A program made the translations under genes and the position numbers. Source: Microcoleus vaginatus WJT46-NPBG5 (GTDB lineage: Bacteria > Cyanobacteriota > Cyanobacteriia > Cyanobacteriales > Oscillatoriaceae). From it: a DNA stretch of 64,000 nucleotides. How positions within the stretch are numbered: position 1 is the first letter of the stretch; every line of letters begins with the position of its first letter. Location of the stretch: contig JAHHHM010000013.1 of NCBI GenBank assembly GCA_019359355.1, positions 1 through 64,000 on the forward strand, given 5' to 3'. Shown here one piece after another: positions 38,340 through 46,625 of the stretch. Below the pieces are notes generated by a model that saw only the letters and a list, made by a program, of their open reading frames with translations, was not told the origin of the DNA and did not search any database.

Positions 38340-39131
38340 TTAACCGAGGCAAGTCACCAACTGGTTCACACGGGGTCTGCCGAAGCGATTCCAGGCACTA
38401 CCGCCTCGCAAAAACAGCTCCATCCAGCGAATCGGTTGCCCTCCATCGGCAGCGTCCCAACCAGAGCTGCCGGGTGCGAAAGCCAGAGTCCCTTCTGGTA
38501 CATCGAAGGTGCCATCCGTATAAATGGCATCACTGACCACATCTCCGACGCGAATCACAACCTTGGTTTCCGGTTTCAGGTCGAGAGTATAGGCGGGAAT
38601 GGTGGTTTTGATATTGCCGTAGCCATCGATCCAGGCGATGCGATCGCTGGGTGCTGAGACGATTTGGTCGGATTTTAAACGCTCTCCCAAAAAGCTGGTA
38701 TCTCCTTTGGCAATACCGGCAGCCGCCGTGGGAAAAACATCTCGTGAACGAAACTGAGAACCGCCTCTGGAAACCTTGATATTATGAATTTCTTGTGCGT
38801 GGTCTTTGATGAAGGAAAACGTGTAGCCGGCAAAGACTCCCACGACTTTCACCCCATTTGGCAGCAAGGCGTAGGTTAAACCCTCTCCTTCATTATTCTG
38901 CCGTGCTTCTGGATCGTCTTTGCGGGGGGCGCAGTTGTGATAAATCAAACGTTCTTCGGGTCCAGGGTTAAGGCCGAGTTGGGCCACCCAGAAGCCGGTT
39001 GCCAAGGTACTGAACGCCGGCACTGACAGGCAGTGGATTTGGGATGCCGGTAGTGCCATTAAAAGACGCTGTGTAACTTCTGCAAAGGCTGGATCGCCAG
39101 TGCCGTAGTCTGCAATTAAGGTGATGAACAT
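38340..39131 (-). CDS. SAM hydroxide adenosyltransferase / chlorinase-fluorinase family protein (divergent)
   Basis: A 263-residue member of the DUF62 fold, which uses water or halide to split S-adenosylmethionine into adenosine (or halo-adenosine) and methionine. The opening TLIADYGTGDPAFAEV replaces the common TDFGxxDxYV, and the C-domain motif IAWIDGYGNIKTTI replaces VDxFGNxxTN. Length and domain order fit, but several consensus residues differ (GVFAGYTFSFIKDH, FRSRDVFPTAAAGIAKG corresponds to the usual FHGRDxFAPVAA block). Most bacterial members are hydroxide-adding and not halogenases. The catalytic Asp/Arg/His triad should be checked by alignment. Start ATG. Confidence 0.82.
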   Translation of the reverse strand: MFITLIADYGTGDPAFAEVTQRLLMALPASQIHCLSVPAFSTLATGFWVAQLGLNPGPEERLIYHNCAPRKDDPEARQNNEGEGLTYALLPNGVKVVGVFAGYTFSFIKDHAQEIHNIKVSRGGSQFRSRDVFPTAAAGIAKGDTSFLGERLKSDQIVSAPSDRIAWIDGYGNIKTTIPAYTLDLKPETKVVIRVGDVVSDAIYTDGTFDVPEGTLAFAPGSSGWDAADGGQPIRWMELFLRGGSAWNRFGRPRVNQLVTCLG

Positions 39132-39563
39132 ATTGCCTCACGGGTTGGATTATCACTGTTAGCGTAATTGCTTCTCGTAAGTTAGGAGTAATTTTAGGCA
39201 GATTTTACCTCTACCCTATTCCCTAAAATTCGTAAAAACTTTGTCAACTAACTAAAGAGTGAATTTGCGGACGCCCTTGATTTGTTGAGTTAACAAAAAC
39301 TGAACTGTGTTTAGCATCAAATGTCAATCTATGCAGTTCAGGCCGGTTTAGCTGTTTCTGGTTTAACCGTAGCAAATAGCCCCTGCACACAACGCTTAAT
39401 AAAAGTTTTAATACCTCGGAAGTTTCTAACACCAACCGTCAAATCCTCTGGAAATGCCGGCGTGACCTCCACAGCCATCATCTATGGTTAAGACAGCTTT
39501 ATTAAATCTAAATTATTTGATTGAAAAATGGCATAATTGGCTATTATTGAGCGAAATATTGAT
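39132..39563. other. Intergenic region, no gene supported
   Basis: 432 bases. A 63-codon minus-strand frame at 39244-39435 is weak and unlike known families. TTAACAAAAACTG-like AT-rich DNA fills the right part. No hairpin with a T-run was found. Confidence 0.45.
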
Positions 39564-40010
39564 TTATTTATATCTTCGTTTTTTTGGAAAAATCCATTTT
39601 TTCAAAGCAAGGTTAATTATTATACTTAAGAGAAATAGGGGTATAAAAGCAATTAAAAAGAAAGAAGCTGTATGATTATCGTATTCTAAAAACTGTACTG
39701 AAGACGTACCGTAAAGAAAATGTACGTGTGAGGCAGTCGGCTTGGCGACAATAATTGTAGCAACGATAATTCCAACACTCCAGACCCAATAAAAAAGAGT
39801 GCCGGCGATGATTAAAGCACTCAAAATTTGCCTCACAGACTTGATTTTGCGTCTGAAGAAGGAAAAAAAAAGCAAGTAGCAAGCAACGGCGATTAGGAAG
39901 GCACCATGTAGCCAAGGTTGTACTGTAGAGCTGGCAAAAGTCAGGTGAATAAACAACCCATGTATAAGGGCAACGAAGAAGAAATTTAGTCCAAAAAAGG
40001 GTAAGGTCAT
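39564..40010 (-). CDS. Small integral membrane protein, function unknown
   Basis: A 148-residue protein with four predicted membrane helices (FFGLNFFFVALIHGLFIHL; HGAFLIAVACYLLFFSFF; ILSALIIAGTLFYWVWSVGII; FFLIAFIPLFLLSIIINLAL) and a basic C-terminus (KKWIFPKKRRYK), consistent with inside-positive topology. I do not recognise the family. Helix spacing and the absence of charged residues in the helices support a real gene, although A/T-rich DNA can mimic hydrophobic frames. It has an ATG start and no clear ribosome site. An overlapping frame at 39676-40083 is rejected. It is not linked to its neighbours. Confidence 0.65.
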   Translation of the reverse strand: MTLPFFGLNFFFVALIHGLFIHLTFASSTVQPWLHGAFLIAVACYLLFFSFFRRKIKSVRQILSALIIAGTLFYWVWSVGIIVATIIVAKPTASHVHFLYGTSSVQFLEYDNHTASFFLIAFIPLFLLSIIINLALKKWIFPKKRRYK

Positions 40011-40339
40011 AAAAAATTACAATTGCCTGGGTAAAGATTGCCGGCAATGAGTTTTGTCTAAAATGTGCGAACGCAAGGCACACAGTTTTTATGTATTGAC
40101 CCTTTCTCAGCAGTTACCCGGAAAATCGGAAGATAAAGACACGGCAGCCGATCTGCGATGAACGTTTGGATCGTAGATTTTAGATGTTGCCTTGTATTCT
40201 TTGTTTTAACTTGCACCGCAGTTTCTCTGCCGGCAGTCGCAGAGGCATTTCATTCATGAGGTAGAGACGCAATCCCACCGAAATCTGAGAACTTAAAAGC
40301 AATCAGGAAAAAAATCTTAACAATTGCAAACGAAAAATT
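40011..40339. other. Upstream region of the M48 protease gene, no gene seen
   Basis: 329 bases between divergent genes. Nothing beyond presumed promoters can be identified. Confidence 0.45.
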
Positions 40340-41221
40340 ATGCGTGGAATCAATCAAATCAAAACAGCGGCGCTGCTGGGACTGCTGAGCGGTCTTTTGG
40401 TTCTCGGTGGCTATTATTTAGTGGGTAATGAGCAGGGACTTTATCTGGGTCTAGCTTTTGCCGCCTTCAGCAGTATTAGCTCTTGGTATTATTCGGATCA
40501 AGCTGCTTTAATGGCCTATCGCGCTCAGCCACTTGAGCGCCAACAAGCACCGGAACTATACGATCTGGTCGCTTCTTTGAGCGAACGTGCCGATATTCCG
40601 ATGCCAAAATTATTTATCGTACCCACAAAATCCCCGAATGCCTTTGCCACCGGCAGAGATCCGGAACACGCGGCAGTAGCCGTTACAGAAGGAATTTTAG
40701 AATTACTTTCCCGTGAGGAACTTGAAGCCGTTTTAGCCCACGAACTGACGCACATCCGCAACCGCGACACCCTAACTGGGGCAGTTGCCGGCACGATTGC
40801 CGGTGCGCTGACATTTGCAGGGCGGATTCTGACATTTGGGGCGCTTTACGGGCCGGTAACGCGGGATGATCGGCGGGGTGGAAACGCACTCGGTACGCTA
40901 TTTTTAATTGTGTTAGCGCCCGTTGCTGCCGGTTTAATTCAGATGGCGATTTCTCGGACGCGGGAGTATGCCGCTGACTTGGGTGCCGCTGAAATCACCG
41001 GCAACCCCCTAGGACTGGTTAGTGCGCTACAAAAGCTTGAGGAAATGGGCCACCAAATCCCCATGAACGGCAACCCAACGATGTCGTCGCTGCTAATTGT
41101 CAATCCCACATCTAAAAAAGGGTTGCAGTCCCTCTTCCTGACTCACCCACCAACAGAAGAACGCATTCGCCGGCTTCTAGAATTGGCCCAGCAAAAACAA
41201 GGGACGCCAGTGATGGCTTAG
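40340..41221 (+). CDS. htpX: M48-family membrane metalloprotease (HtpX-like)
   Basis: A 293-residue zinc protease of the HtpX group, which degrades misfolded membrane proteins. Two N-terminal helices (TAALLGLLSGLLVLGGYYLV; GLYLGLAFAAFSSISSWYY) are followed by the core: PNAFATGRDPEHAAVAVTEG, zinc motif AVLAHELTHIRNRD, a third/fourth hydrophobic stretch (LGTLFLIVLAPVAAGLIQMAI), then SRTREYAADLGAAEITG with the third zinc ligand Glu, and THPPTEERIRRL at the end. All catalytic residues are present and the length is typical. The promoter is on the right-hand side of a divergent region. It converges on map. Confidence 0.94.
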   Translation: MRGINQIKTAALLGLLSGLLVLGGYYLVGNEQGLYLGLAFAAFSSISSWYYSDQAALMAYRAQPLERQQAPELYDLVASLSERADIPMPKLFIVPTKSPNAFATGRDPEHAAVAVTEGILELLSREELEAVLAHELTHIRNRDTLTGAVAGTIAGALTFAGRILTFGALYGPVTRDDRRGGNALGTLFLIVLAPVAAGLIQMAISRTREYAADLGAAEITGNPLGLVSALQKLEEMGHQIPMNGNPTMSSLLIVNPTSKKGLQSLFLTHPPTEERIRRLLELAQQKQGTPVMA

Positions 41222-41295
41222 AGAAGGATGAAACGCTTTCTCTGCTGCGACTGTAGGGGCGGATGTCTAGAACACTCGCCCCCTCCCCTCTTCCC

Positions 41296-41309
41296 ATGCC
41301 CCATGCCCC
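41296..41309 (+). repeat. Two ATGCCCC heptamers at the 3' end of map
   Basis: CCC-ATGCCCC-ATGCCCC-TAACCCC lies in the gap between the convergent htpX and map genes and touches the map stop codon. It is the same heptamer family as at 25981-26022 and in cimA. Confidence 0.7.
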
Positions 41310-42079
41310 TAACCCCTAGGAGGTAGCGTGAGAATCTCGACCCCGTCAGCCGTAACCGTCACAGTATGCTCAAACTGGGCCGAAAGCTTGCGATCTTGCG
41401 TCACCGCAGTCCAACCATCCTCTAGCACATCAACTTCCCAAGTGCCTTCATTAATCATTGGCTCAATTGTGAACACCATGCCGGCTCTCATCCGCTTGCC
41501 GGTGCCCCGTTGCCCGTAGTGGGGAATCTCAGGGGCGGTGTGAAAAACGCGGTGAACGCCGTGCCCGACAAAGTTTCGTACGACGGAAAAGCCCTGCGCC
41601 TCAGCATACTCTTGAATTGCCGCACCAATATCCCCAATGCGAGCGTTTGGCTTAACTTCAGCAATCCCTCTTTTCAGGCACTCGTGCGTTACTTCGACAA
41701 GCTTTTTCGCCAAAGGGGAAGGCGTTCCAACGAAGAATGTTTTCGAGGTGTCGCCGTAATAGCCATCAACAATCGGGGTGACATCGATATTAATGATGTC
41801 ACCGTCTTTCAGAATTTGTTTAGCGTTGGGAATGCCGTGGCAAACGACTTCGTTAATGCTGGTACAAATAGACTTGGGAAACCCTTTGTAACCGAGCGGA
41901 GCGCTTTTAGCTCCCTGTGCTTTTGTCCAGCGTTCGGCTTCGTCGTTGAGTTCTAGGGTGCTGACTCCGGGTTTGACTAGCGGTTCAAGATGGCACAGGA
42001 GTTCGGCAGCCAAACGCCCAGCCGTTCGCATTTTGTCTAACTCACGACTGGATAAAAGCTCGATGGTTTCACTTTTCAT
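41309..42079 (-). CDS. map: Type I methionine aminopeptidase
   Basis: 256 residues. It removes the initiator Met from new proteins. The five metal ligands of the pita-bread fold are visible: Asp in INIDVTPIVDGYYGD (two), His in GHGVHRVFHTAPEIPHYG, Glu in VFTIEPMI and Glu in QFEHTVTVT. The cap residue is VCHGIPN. The length equals bacterial Map without a zinc-finger extension. Cyanobacteria usually have two or three paralogues, so this may not be the only one. It is divergent from the Nif3-like gene with only about 90 bases between starts, giving a compact shared promoter region. Confidence 0.96.
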   Translation of the reverse strand: MKSETIELLSSRELDKMRTAGRLAAELLCHLEPLVKPGVSTLELNDEAERWTKAQGAKSAPLGYKGFPKSICTSINEVVCHGIPNAKQILKDGDIINIDVTPIVDGYYGDTSKTFFVGTPSPLAKKLVEVTHECLKRGIAEVKPNARIGDIGAAIQEYAEAQGFSVVRNFVGHGVHRVFHTAPEIPHYGQRGTGKRMRAGMVFTIEPMINEGTWEVDVLEDGWTAVTQDRKLSAQFEHTVTVTADGVEILTLPPRG

Positions 42080-42172
42080 AGTTTTTGTTCCTTTTATTCT
42101 CGCCGCTCTGGTAGTTTATATTTAAGTTGTGCGGTTTAGATTTAGCGTTTTAAATATTACCGGCAGCTTTTG

Positions 42173-42880
42173 ATGATTGTTTTAGAAAATATAGCACAGT
42201 TTTTAGACAGTTTTTTTGCTGTTAATCGCTTTGGAGAGGAAGAAAGAGGGGGAATCTATCACCACTCCTCAAGGCCAATTTGCCGGGTTGGGTTAGCATT
42301 AGAGCCGGGGATGCAGTTAAAAGAATGGGCGAAAGAACAACAATTAGATGCATTGTTTTTACACCGGCCTTGGAAACTTGAAGCGGGGCAAGTTGCATCT
42401 GATATCGGCATTGTGGGCTATCATTTGGCTTTTGATGAATGCCTAACGCTCGGTTTTAATCCCCGTCTAGCTGAAGTTTTGGGAATGTCGCAGTTGGAAG
42501 TATTGGGCGAAAAAGAAGGACGACCGATTGGAATGATTGGGGAAATTTCTATAACGAAATTTTCTATTTTTTGCGAGCGTTTAAATGAAGTTTTTGGAGG
42601 TTCTGAGGAAATTTATGCCGGCAGCCAGTCTAACCTGTGTCGGGTGGCTGTGGTGGGAGCAATGACGGATGCGCTGGTGCGCGAGGCAGCATTGCGGGGT
42701 GCGGATCTTTACATCACCGGCCAGTTGCGGAAGCCGGCTTTATCAGCTGTGCAGGAAACCGGCATTGCGGTGGTTGCAGCCGGTCATCGCCGGTGTGAGG
42801 AATGGGGCTTAAGGGCGCTTGCCGGTGTGTTGCGCGAACGCTGGTTGGAGTTAGAAGTTATCCTTATTGCTGAGTCCTGA
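42173..42880 (+). CDS. Nif3-like dinuclear-metal-centre protein (DUF34)
   Basis: About 235 residues from ATG 42173 (MIVLENIAQFLDSFFAVNRFGEEERGG); a TTG codon one step upstream is the alternative. It belongs to the NIF3/YbgI family of toroidal hexamers with a two-metal site. Recognisable parts are the N-terminal HRPW (replacing the common HHP), VGYHLAFDE, a GEIS spacer, and RVAVVGAMTDALVREAALRGADLYITGQLRKPALSAVQETGIAVVAAGHRRCEEWGLRAL with the C-terminal His/Glu ligands. A metal-dependent hydrolase or chaperone role has been proposed; the function is unsettled. Confidence 0.88.
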   Translation: MIVLENIAQFLDSFFAVNRFGEEERGGIYHHSSRPICRVGLALEPGMQLKEWAKEQQLDALFLHRPWKLEAGQVASDIGIVGYHLAFDECLTLGFNPRLAEVLGMSQLEVLGEKEGRPIGMIGEISITKFSIFCERLNEVFGGSEEIYAGSQSNLCRVAVVGAMTDALVREAALRGADLYITGQLRKPALSAVQETGIAVVAAGHRRCEEWGLRALAGVLRERWLELEVILIAES

Positions 42881-42897
42881 ATCACTATTTTAAGGCT

Positions 42898-43515
42898 ATG
42901 CAAGGAGCTAATGACATTGTGAAAATTGTTCAGGAAATATCACTGATCAGTAAGGGTAGCTTTGAGGAATCTGGGGATTGGGCAATTATTCAAAATGAGA
43001 TACGCAATGCTATTGATTTAATTGTTTGGCCTCCTGGAACATCAAATTTTACCATCAATCCAATTCGGCATGGTAACGGAGTCAAACCTATCAAAGATGC
43101 TTGTATGGCTGCTCTTAAGGAGGATTTTGGATGGCATCTTGATACTAAAATAACATACGCAACAACTAGAGCGCCGGGAAAAGTAGATGCAACAAAAACT
43201 TTAGATAAGCATTTGTTTGCGCTTGAATGGGAAACTGGAAATATTTCATCTAGTCATCGTGCGATTAACAAAATGGTTCTTGGCCTTTTACGCGGTGTTT
43301 TTTTGGGTACAGCTTTAGTGATTCCTAGCCGCAAGCTGTACCCTTATCTAACGGACAGAATTGGAAATTATGAAGAACTAGAACCTTACTTTGATGTCTG
43401 GCGGGCTATTAAGATAGTGGAAGGTTTTCTCGCCATATTTGTGATTGAACATGATGCCGTAGATAGCAGCGTGCCAACCATGACAAAAGGAACTGATGGC
43501 CGGGGTTTAATTTAG
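42898..43515 (+). CDS. Type II restriction endonuclease, BamHI/BglII-like
   Basis: 205 residues. The core reads KVDATKTLDKHLFALEWETGNISSSHRAINKMVLGLLRG, where Asp and then ExE (Glu-Trp-Glu) match the D...ExE active site of BamHI-type enzymes, instead of the usual ExK. Further on come ALVIPSRKLYPYLTDRIGNYEELEPYF and FVIEHDAVDSSVP. The nearby convergent DNA methyltransferase strongly supports a restriction role. Family members of this type commonly recognise sites with a central GATC (GGATCC, AGATCT, RGATCY); the actual specificity here is unknown. Codon use and lack of CCGGC tags differ from the neighbours, as expected of a mobile restriction system. It starts 18 bases after the Nif3-like gene. 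Confidence 0.82.
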   Translation: MQGANDIVKIVQEISLISKGSFEESGDWAIIQNEIRNAIDLIVWPPGTSNFTINPIRHGNGVKPIKDACMAALKEDFGWHLDTKITYATTRAPGKVDATKTLDKHLFALEWETGNISSSHRAINKMVLGLLRGVFLGTALVIPSRKLYPYLTDRIGNYEELEPYFDVWRAIKIVEGFLAIFVIEHDAVDSSVPTMTKGTDGRGLI

Positions 43516-43547
43516 CTATACTAAATTCACTAAAGTGAAACAGACAT

Positions 43548-44528
43548 TCAGGAAAATAATTCTAGTTGTGTAGAATTATTCTGTCGATTTTTAACCTTTT
43601 TCTTTCCTCTTGCTGATTCCCATTCTTCCACCTGTCCATTCGCTAGGTCACTTAGCCGTTTCACTGCCGGTTCTAAGTCACCGATTTCTGTACCTAGCCA
43701 GTAACGCTTGAGTTTCTCTGCGGCGTAGAATGTAGTGCCAGAACCTCCAAAGGGATCGATCACAACTTGCCCTGGATTTGATGCCATTGCAATGATACGT
43801 TCAAGCATAATAGGAGCTAGTTCGTTTGCCACTCTTTTCTTATGTTGACGATGTCGTACTGGCGGGATATCAGCCCACATTTCCTCAGCAAGCGACCACA
43901 AAATTTCCTCTGTGTCATTAGAATCCGGATTTTCCCAAACCTCTTCAGGAGTATCCCAAACATCCATGAGATTGATTCCATTAGCATTTAATTTTTTACG
44001 GTGTCCACCATAATCTCGAATTTCTCCGCCGCAATGCCGGCAAAGCTGAATCGGGGTGTAAACTTTATTAAACACTCCAGGTTCTCCTTTTGTGTAGTAA
44101 AGTAATCCATAATGAGCCGGAGACATTCTCTGACCACGAGGAAAAGCTTTAGGCATCCTGCAAGCGATCCAGTGACGAAAAAGCATTCCTTGCTGGTTTA
44201 AATAAGCACCGTATTCAATACACCATTTAGGCAAATTGAAAACAAACAAGCTCCCACCTATCTTTAGAACTCGAATACTCTCACTAAGCCATTGTTTCGA
44301 CCAGGCAAGATAATCTTCAGATTGCATCTGATCATTAACCCGCTTATCATAATGCTTACCTAGGTTGAAAGGAGGATCGGCAAACACAATATCTACAGAG
44401 GAATTAGGAAGAAGGCGCAAGAAGTTGAGACAGTCCCCCTGATAGAGGATGCCATACTCACTTTGATAAACCTCACGCAATCCACTATTAGTGGCATTTA
44501 AAGGTGATATAAAGCGAAAAGGTGGCAT
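43548..44528 (-). CDS. DNA methyltransferase (N4-cytosine/N6-adenine, beta class)
   Basis: About 326 residues from ATG 44528 (MPPFRFISPLNATNSGL); an in-frame TTG 21 codons upstream is possible. Motif order marks the beta class: catalytic motif IV DPPFNLGKHYD comes first (near residue 50), and the SAM-binding motif I VIDPFGGSGTT comes near the end, with the recognition region between. That region contains a Cys ribbon (CRHCGGEIRDYGG). It would protect host DNA at the site cut by the convergent endonuclease (42898-43515). The stop codons are 32 bases apart. A 10-bp inverted repeat in its last codons may end both transcripts. Confidence 0.92.
   Translation of the reverse strand: MPPFRFISPLNATNSGLREVYQSEYGILYQGDCLNFLRLLPNSSVDIVFADPPFNLGKHYDKRVNDQMQSEDYLAWSKQWLSESIRVLKIGGSLFVFNLPKWCIEYGAYLNQQGMLFRHWIACRMPKAFPRGQRMSPAHYGLLYYTKGEPGVFNKVYTPIQLCRHCGGEIRDYGGHRKKLNANGINLMDVWDTPEEVWENPDSNDTEEILWSLAEEMWADIPPVRHRQHKKRVANELAPIMLERIIAMASNPGQVVIDPFGGSGTTFYAAEKLKRYWLGTEIGDLEPAVKRLSDLANGQVEEWESARGKKKVKNRQNNSTQLELFS
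43555..43580. terminator. Bidirectional terminator between the convergent restriction and methyltransferase genes
   Basis: AATAATTCTA (43555-43564) pairs perfectly with TAGAATTATT (43571-43580), 6-base loop, inside the final codons of the methyltransferase gene. A second small hairpin (TTCAC 43526-43530 / GTGAA 43535-43539) lies between the two stops. Confidence 0.6.
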
Positions 44529-44976
44529 TAAAATATTGTAGGTAATTGTTTTCTTTTTCGAGATTTTAACAAATTTATTGAATGATGACAATGGAGTTTA
44601 AATTATAAACTGCCTGACGTGGCTGCCGGGAAACTTGAAACTATTCAAAAATATGTTCTCATCAACTAGAACCAATCTTAGCAGACGGTCTCCGCTGTAG
44701 TGAAGAAAAGTTTTATGTTCTTTGAGCTTGCAGTATCTAAAAGTTTCTTATCGAAAAAATAGTTTTAAAAATCTAATTTTTGTTTTATATAAAAACGTAA
44801 AATCATTACCATTAAAATTAAGATTTAAACAATTATTATCCAAAAAAATGAGAGCCAAATTTAGTAGGGCATCCTAAATTTAGCCAAAAAGAAATAGCAT
44901 GAGTCGGGTGCGTGAATCACGCGCTCTACGAAGAAGCCAGGTTTTATTCAGGATAAGTTCGCCGGCAGGATATTAA
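44529..44976. other. AT-rich intergenic region upstream of the methyltransferase
   Basis: 448 bases, strongly AT-rich at 44740-44870, without credible reading frames. It probably carries the methyltransferase promoter. The base composition differs from the flanking chromosomal genes. Confidence 0.5.
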
Positions 44977-46428
44977 TTAACCGGCTAAAGGGAAACCGGC
45001 TGCTAAAATCCAGCCAAAAAAAAGCGCACTCCCAATTCCATAACTCCACGCTTCATTAACTTGGGCAGCAGCCAATGAAAGAATGGCAATGATCACTGGA
45101 AAAACCGGCAGCAATAAAAACATAAAACCAAGTTGAGGCACGAGGTAAACGGTTAAAAAGAAACCTCCTACCAGTACAACACTTTGCCCCAGCCACCATA
45201 AAATTCGGTTTCCGACTCTAGTATCTTGTTGCGATAAACCGGCAGCCAAAAACCAAGGGAAACAAGCCAAGGATAAAATCGGCCATAATTTTAACCGTGC
45301 TGGAATTAGCCACCACTGCAACCAAACCACCTGTGCCATTGCTCCAAATGCCACCCAAAGCAGGGCAAACAGTGCCACACCTAAAAGGGTACTTCGGAGT
45401 GTGGGACGCGGCAAACGACCGAGGAGCGCCAGCCAAACGATGCCGGCAACTAGAAACCACAGGGCGACAGCACCGCCTACTAGCAAGCCTCCTAGGTTTT
45501 CAAGGTTGCCGGCACGACTGGCTAATGTTAGTACACCTATTGCCGCCACAGGGGCTAAAAGCAATCCGCCCCAGCTTTTGAGAGGACGCACTTTTGCCCT
45601 CGCCGCAACAGTTCGATCTGCTAATCTTGGCGAAATTGCGCTCAGCAAAAGTAACCATGCCCCCAAGTGCAAGGCATACCAAATCATGCGCCGATCAATA
45701 TAGTTGCCGGTGTTGGGCAAATTGAAGGTGGCATTGAGCCATGTTTTGGCAGCTTGATGACTGGCATTGCTGAAAAGAATGGTGATGTGTTCTACATTCG
45801 GGATGATTTGAAGCGATCGCGCCCTTCCTTGAGCAAAATTACCATTTTCGCCACCGGCATCTCTTAACATCCGCTGTGCATTCTCAACAAACCGGCCTTC
45901 GCCGCTGCCGGCTTGTAGTTGGAGGTTGCGCGGCGCTGCCGGTGTGACATTTGCGCCGGTGGGTGAAACTGCGATGGTTGCGGCAAAGCGGTTGACGTTT
46001 GTGATGCCGGCAGTCATGACTGCGCCGCTACCCATTGAATGTCCCAACAGCGCTAAACGTGCCGGATCGACTTCTGGCTGTTCTAAAAGTGCGGCGGTTG
46101 CGCTATCGAGATCCCGTTGCAATGAACCATTTTCTAAAGGTGCTGGGTTGGCTGCATGACCTCCAAAATCCCATAGCATCACAGCATAGCCACTGTGGGC
46201 CAAAACGTGGGCGTAGCCTAGCATCAACTGTTTTGAGCCGGCATACCCATGCGCCACTAAGACTGCCGGTGCTTTCTGCGCCTCCTGGGGTGCGATGTAA
46301 AGCAGGGGCATTCCGTCCCGTTCGAGCGATCGCACCACTAGCCCATTCCGCGCTGCCGCAATTCCCCACCAGGAAAGCACGATCAACACAAAGCTTACAA
46401 GTAGCAAAAACCAGCGCCGGCGATTCAT
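44977..46428 (-). CDS. Membrane-bound alpha/beta hydrolase
   Basis: About 483 residues from ATG 46428 (MNRRRWFLLLVSFVLIVLSW). The frame opens six codons earlier, but those codons come from a heptamer repeat. One N-terminal helix is followed by an alpha/beta hydrolase domain at about 40-230: oxyanion region VLVAHGYAGSKQ, WDFGGHAANP, nucleophile GHSMGSGAVM, and a likely catalytic His in NVEHITILF. From about 255 to the end come seven or more hydrophobic helices. The fusion of a dienelactone-hydrolase-like head and a polytopic tail is unusual; the substrate is unknown and could be a lipid or ester at the membrane. Confidence 0.88.
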   Translation of the reverse strand: MNRRRWFLLLVSFVLIVLSWWGIAAARNGLVVRSLERDGMPLLYIAPQEAQKAPAVLVAHGYAGSKQLMLGYAHVLAHSGYAVMLWDFGGHAANPAPLENGSLQRDLDSATAALLEQPEVDPARLALLGHSMGSGAVMTAGITNVNRFAATIAVSPTGANVTPAAPRNLQLQAGSGEGRFVENAQRMLRDAGGENGNFAQGRARSLQIIPNVEHITILFSNASHQAAKTWLNATFNLPNTGNYIDRRMIWYALHLGAWLLLLSAISPRLADRTVAARAKVRPLKSWGGLLLAPVAAIGVLTLASRAGNLENLGGLLVGGAVALWFLVAGIVWLALLGRLPRPTLRSTLLGVALFALLWVAFGAMAQVVWLQWWLIPARLKLWPILSLACFPWFLAAGLSQQDTRVGNRILWWLGQSVVLVGGFFLTVYLVPQLGFMFLLLPVFPVIIAILSLAAAQVNEAWSYGIGSALFFGWILAAGFPLAG

Positions 46429-46433
46429 AGTGT

Positions 46434-46460
46434 TAGGGGAGGGCATGGGGAATGGGGCAC
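46434..46460 (-). repeat. ATGCCC-type heptamer repeat upstream of the hydrolase
   Basis: The minus strand reads GTGCCCC-ATTCCCC-ATGCCCT-CCCCTAA, the same heptamer family as the cimA array. It contains an in-frame ATG six codons before the likely hydrolase start. Confidence 0.7.
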
Positions 46461-46625
46461 TTATTTAGCTTTAAGAGAACTTGGTTTAGCTATAACAAGT
46501 TGCCCATATATTTTAAAAGTAACTTGTATTCTTTGAGCAAAAATTTTCTAGCCTATCAATTCCTAAAGAAACAACTAACTATTTTTGCCTCTCTTATGAA
46601 TTATCTAAAAATGAGTTGCTTTGAA

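Noticed and set aside
38122-38352. 76-codon minus-strand frame
   Set aside because: It overlaps the end of the SAM hydroxide adenosyltransferase-like gene and has no recognisable features.
39676-40083. 135-codon minus-strand frame
   Set aside because: It overlaps the four-helix membrane protein in another frame and lacks helix periodicity.
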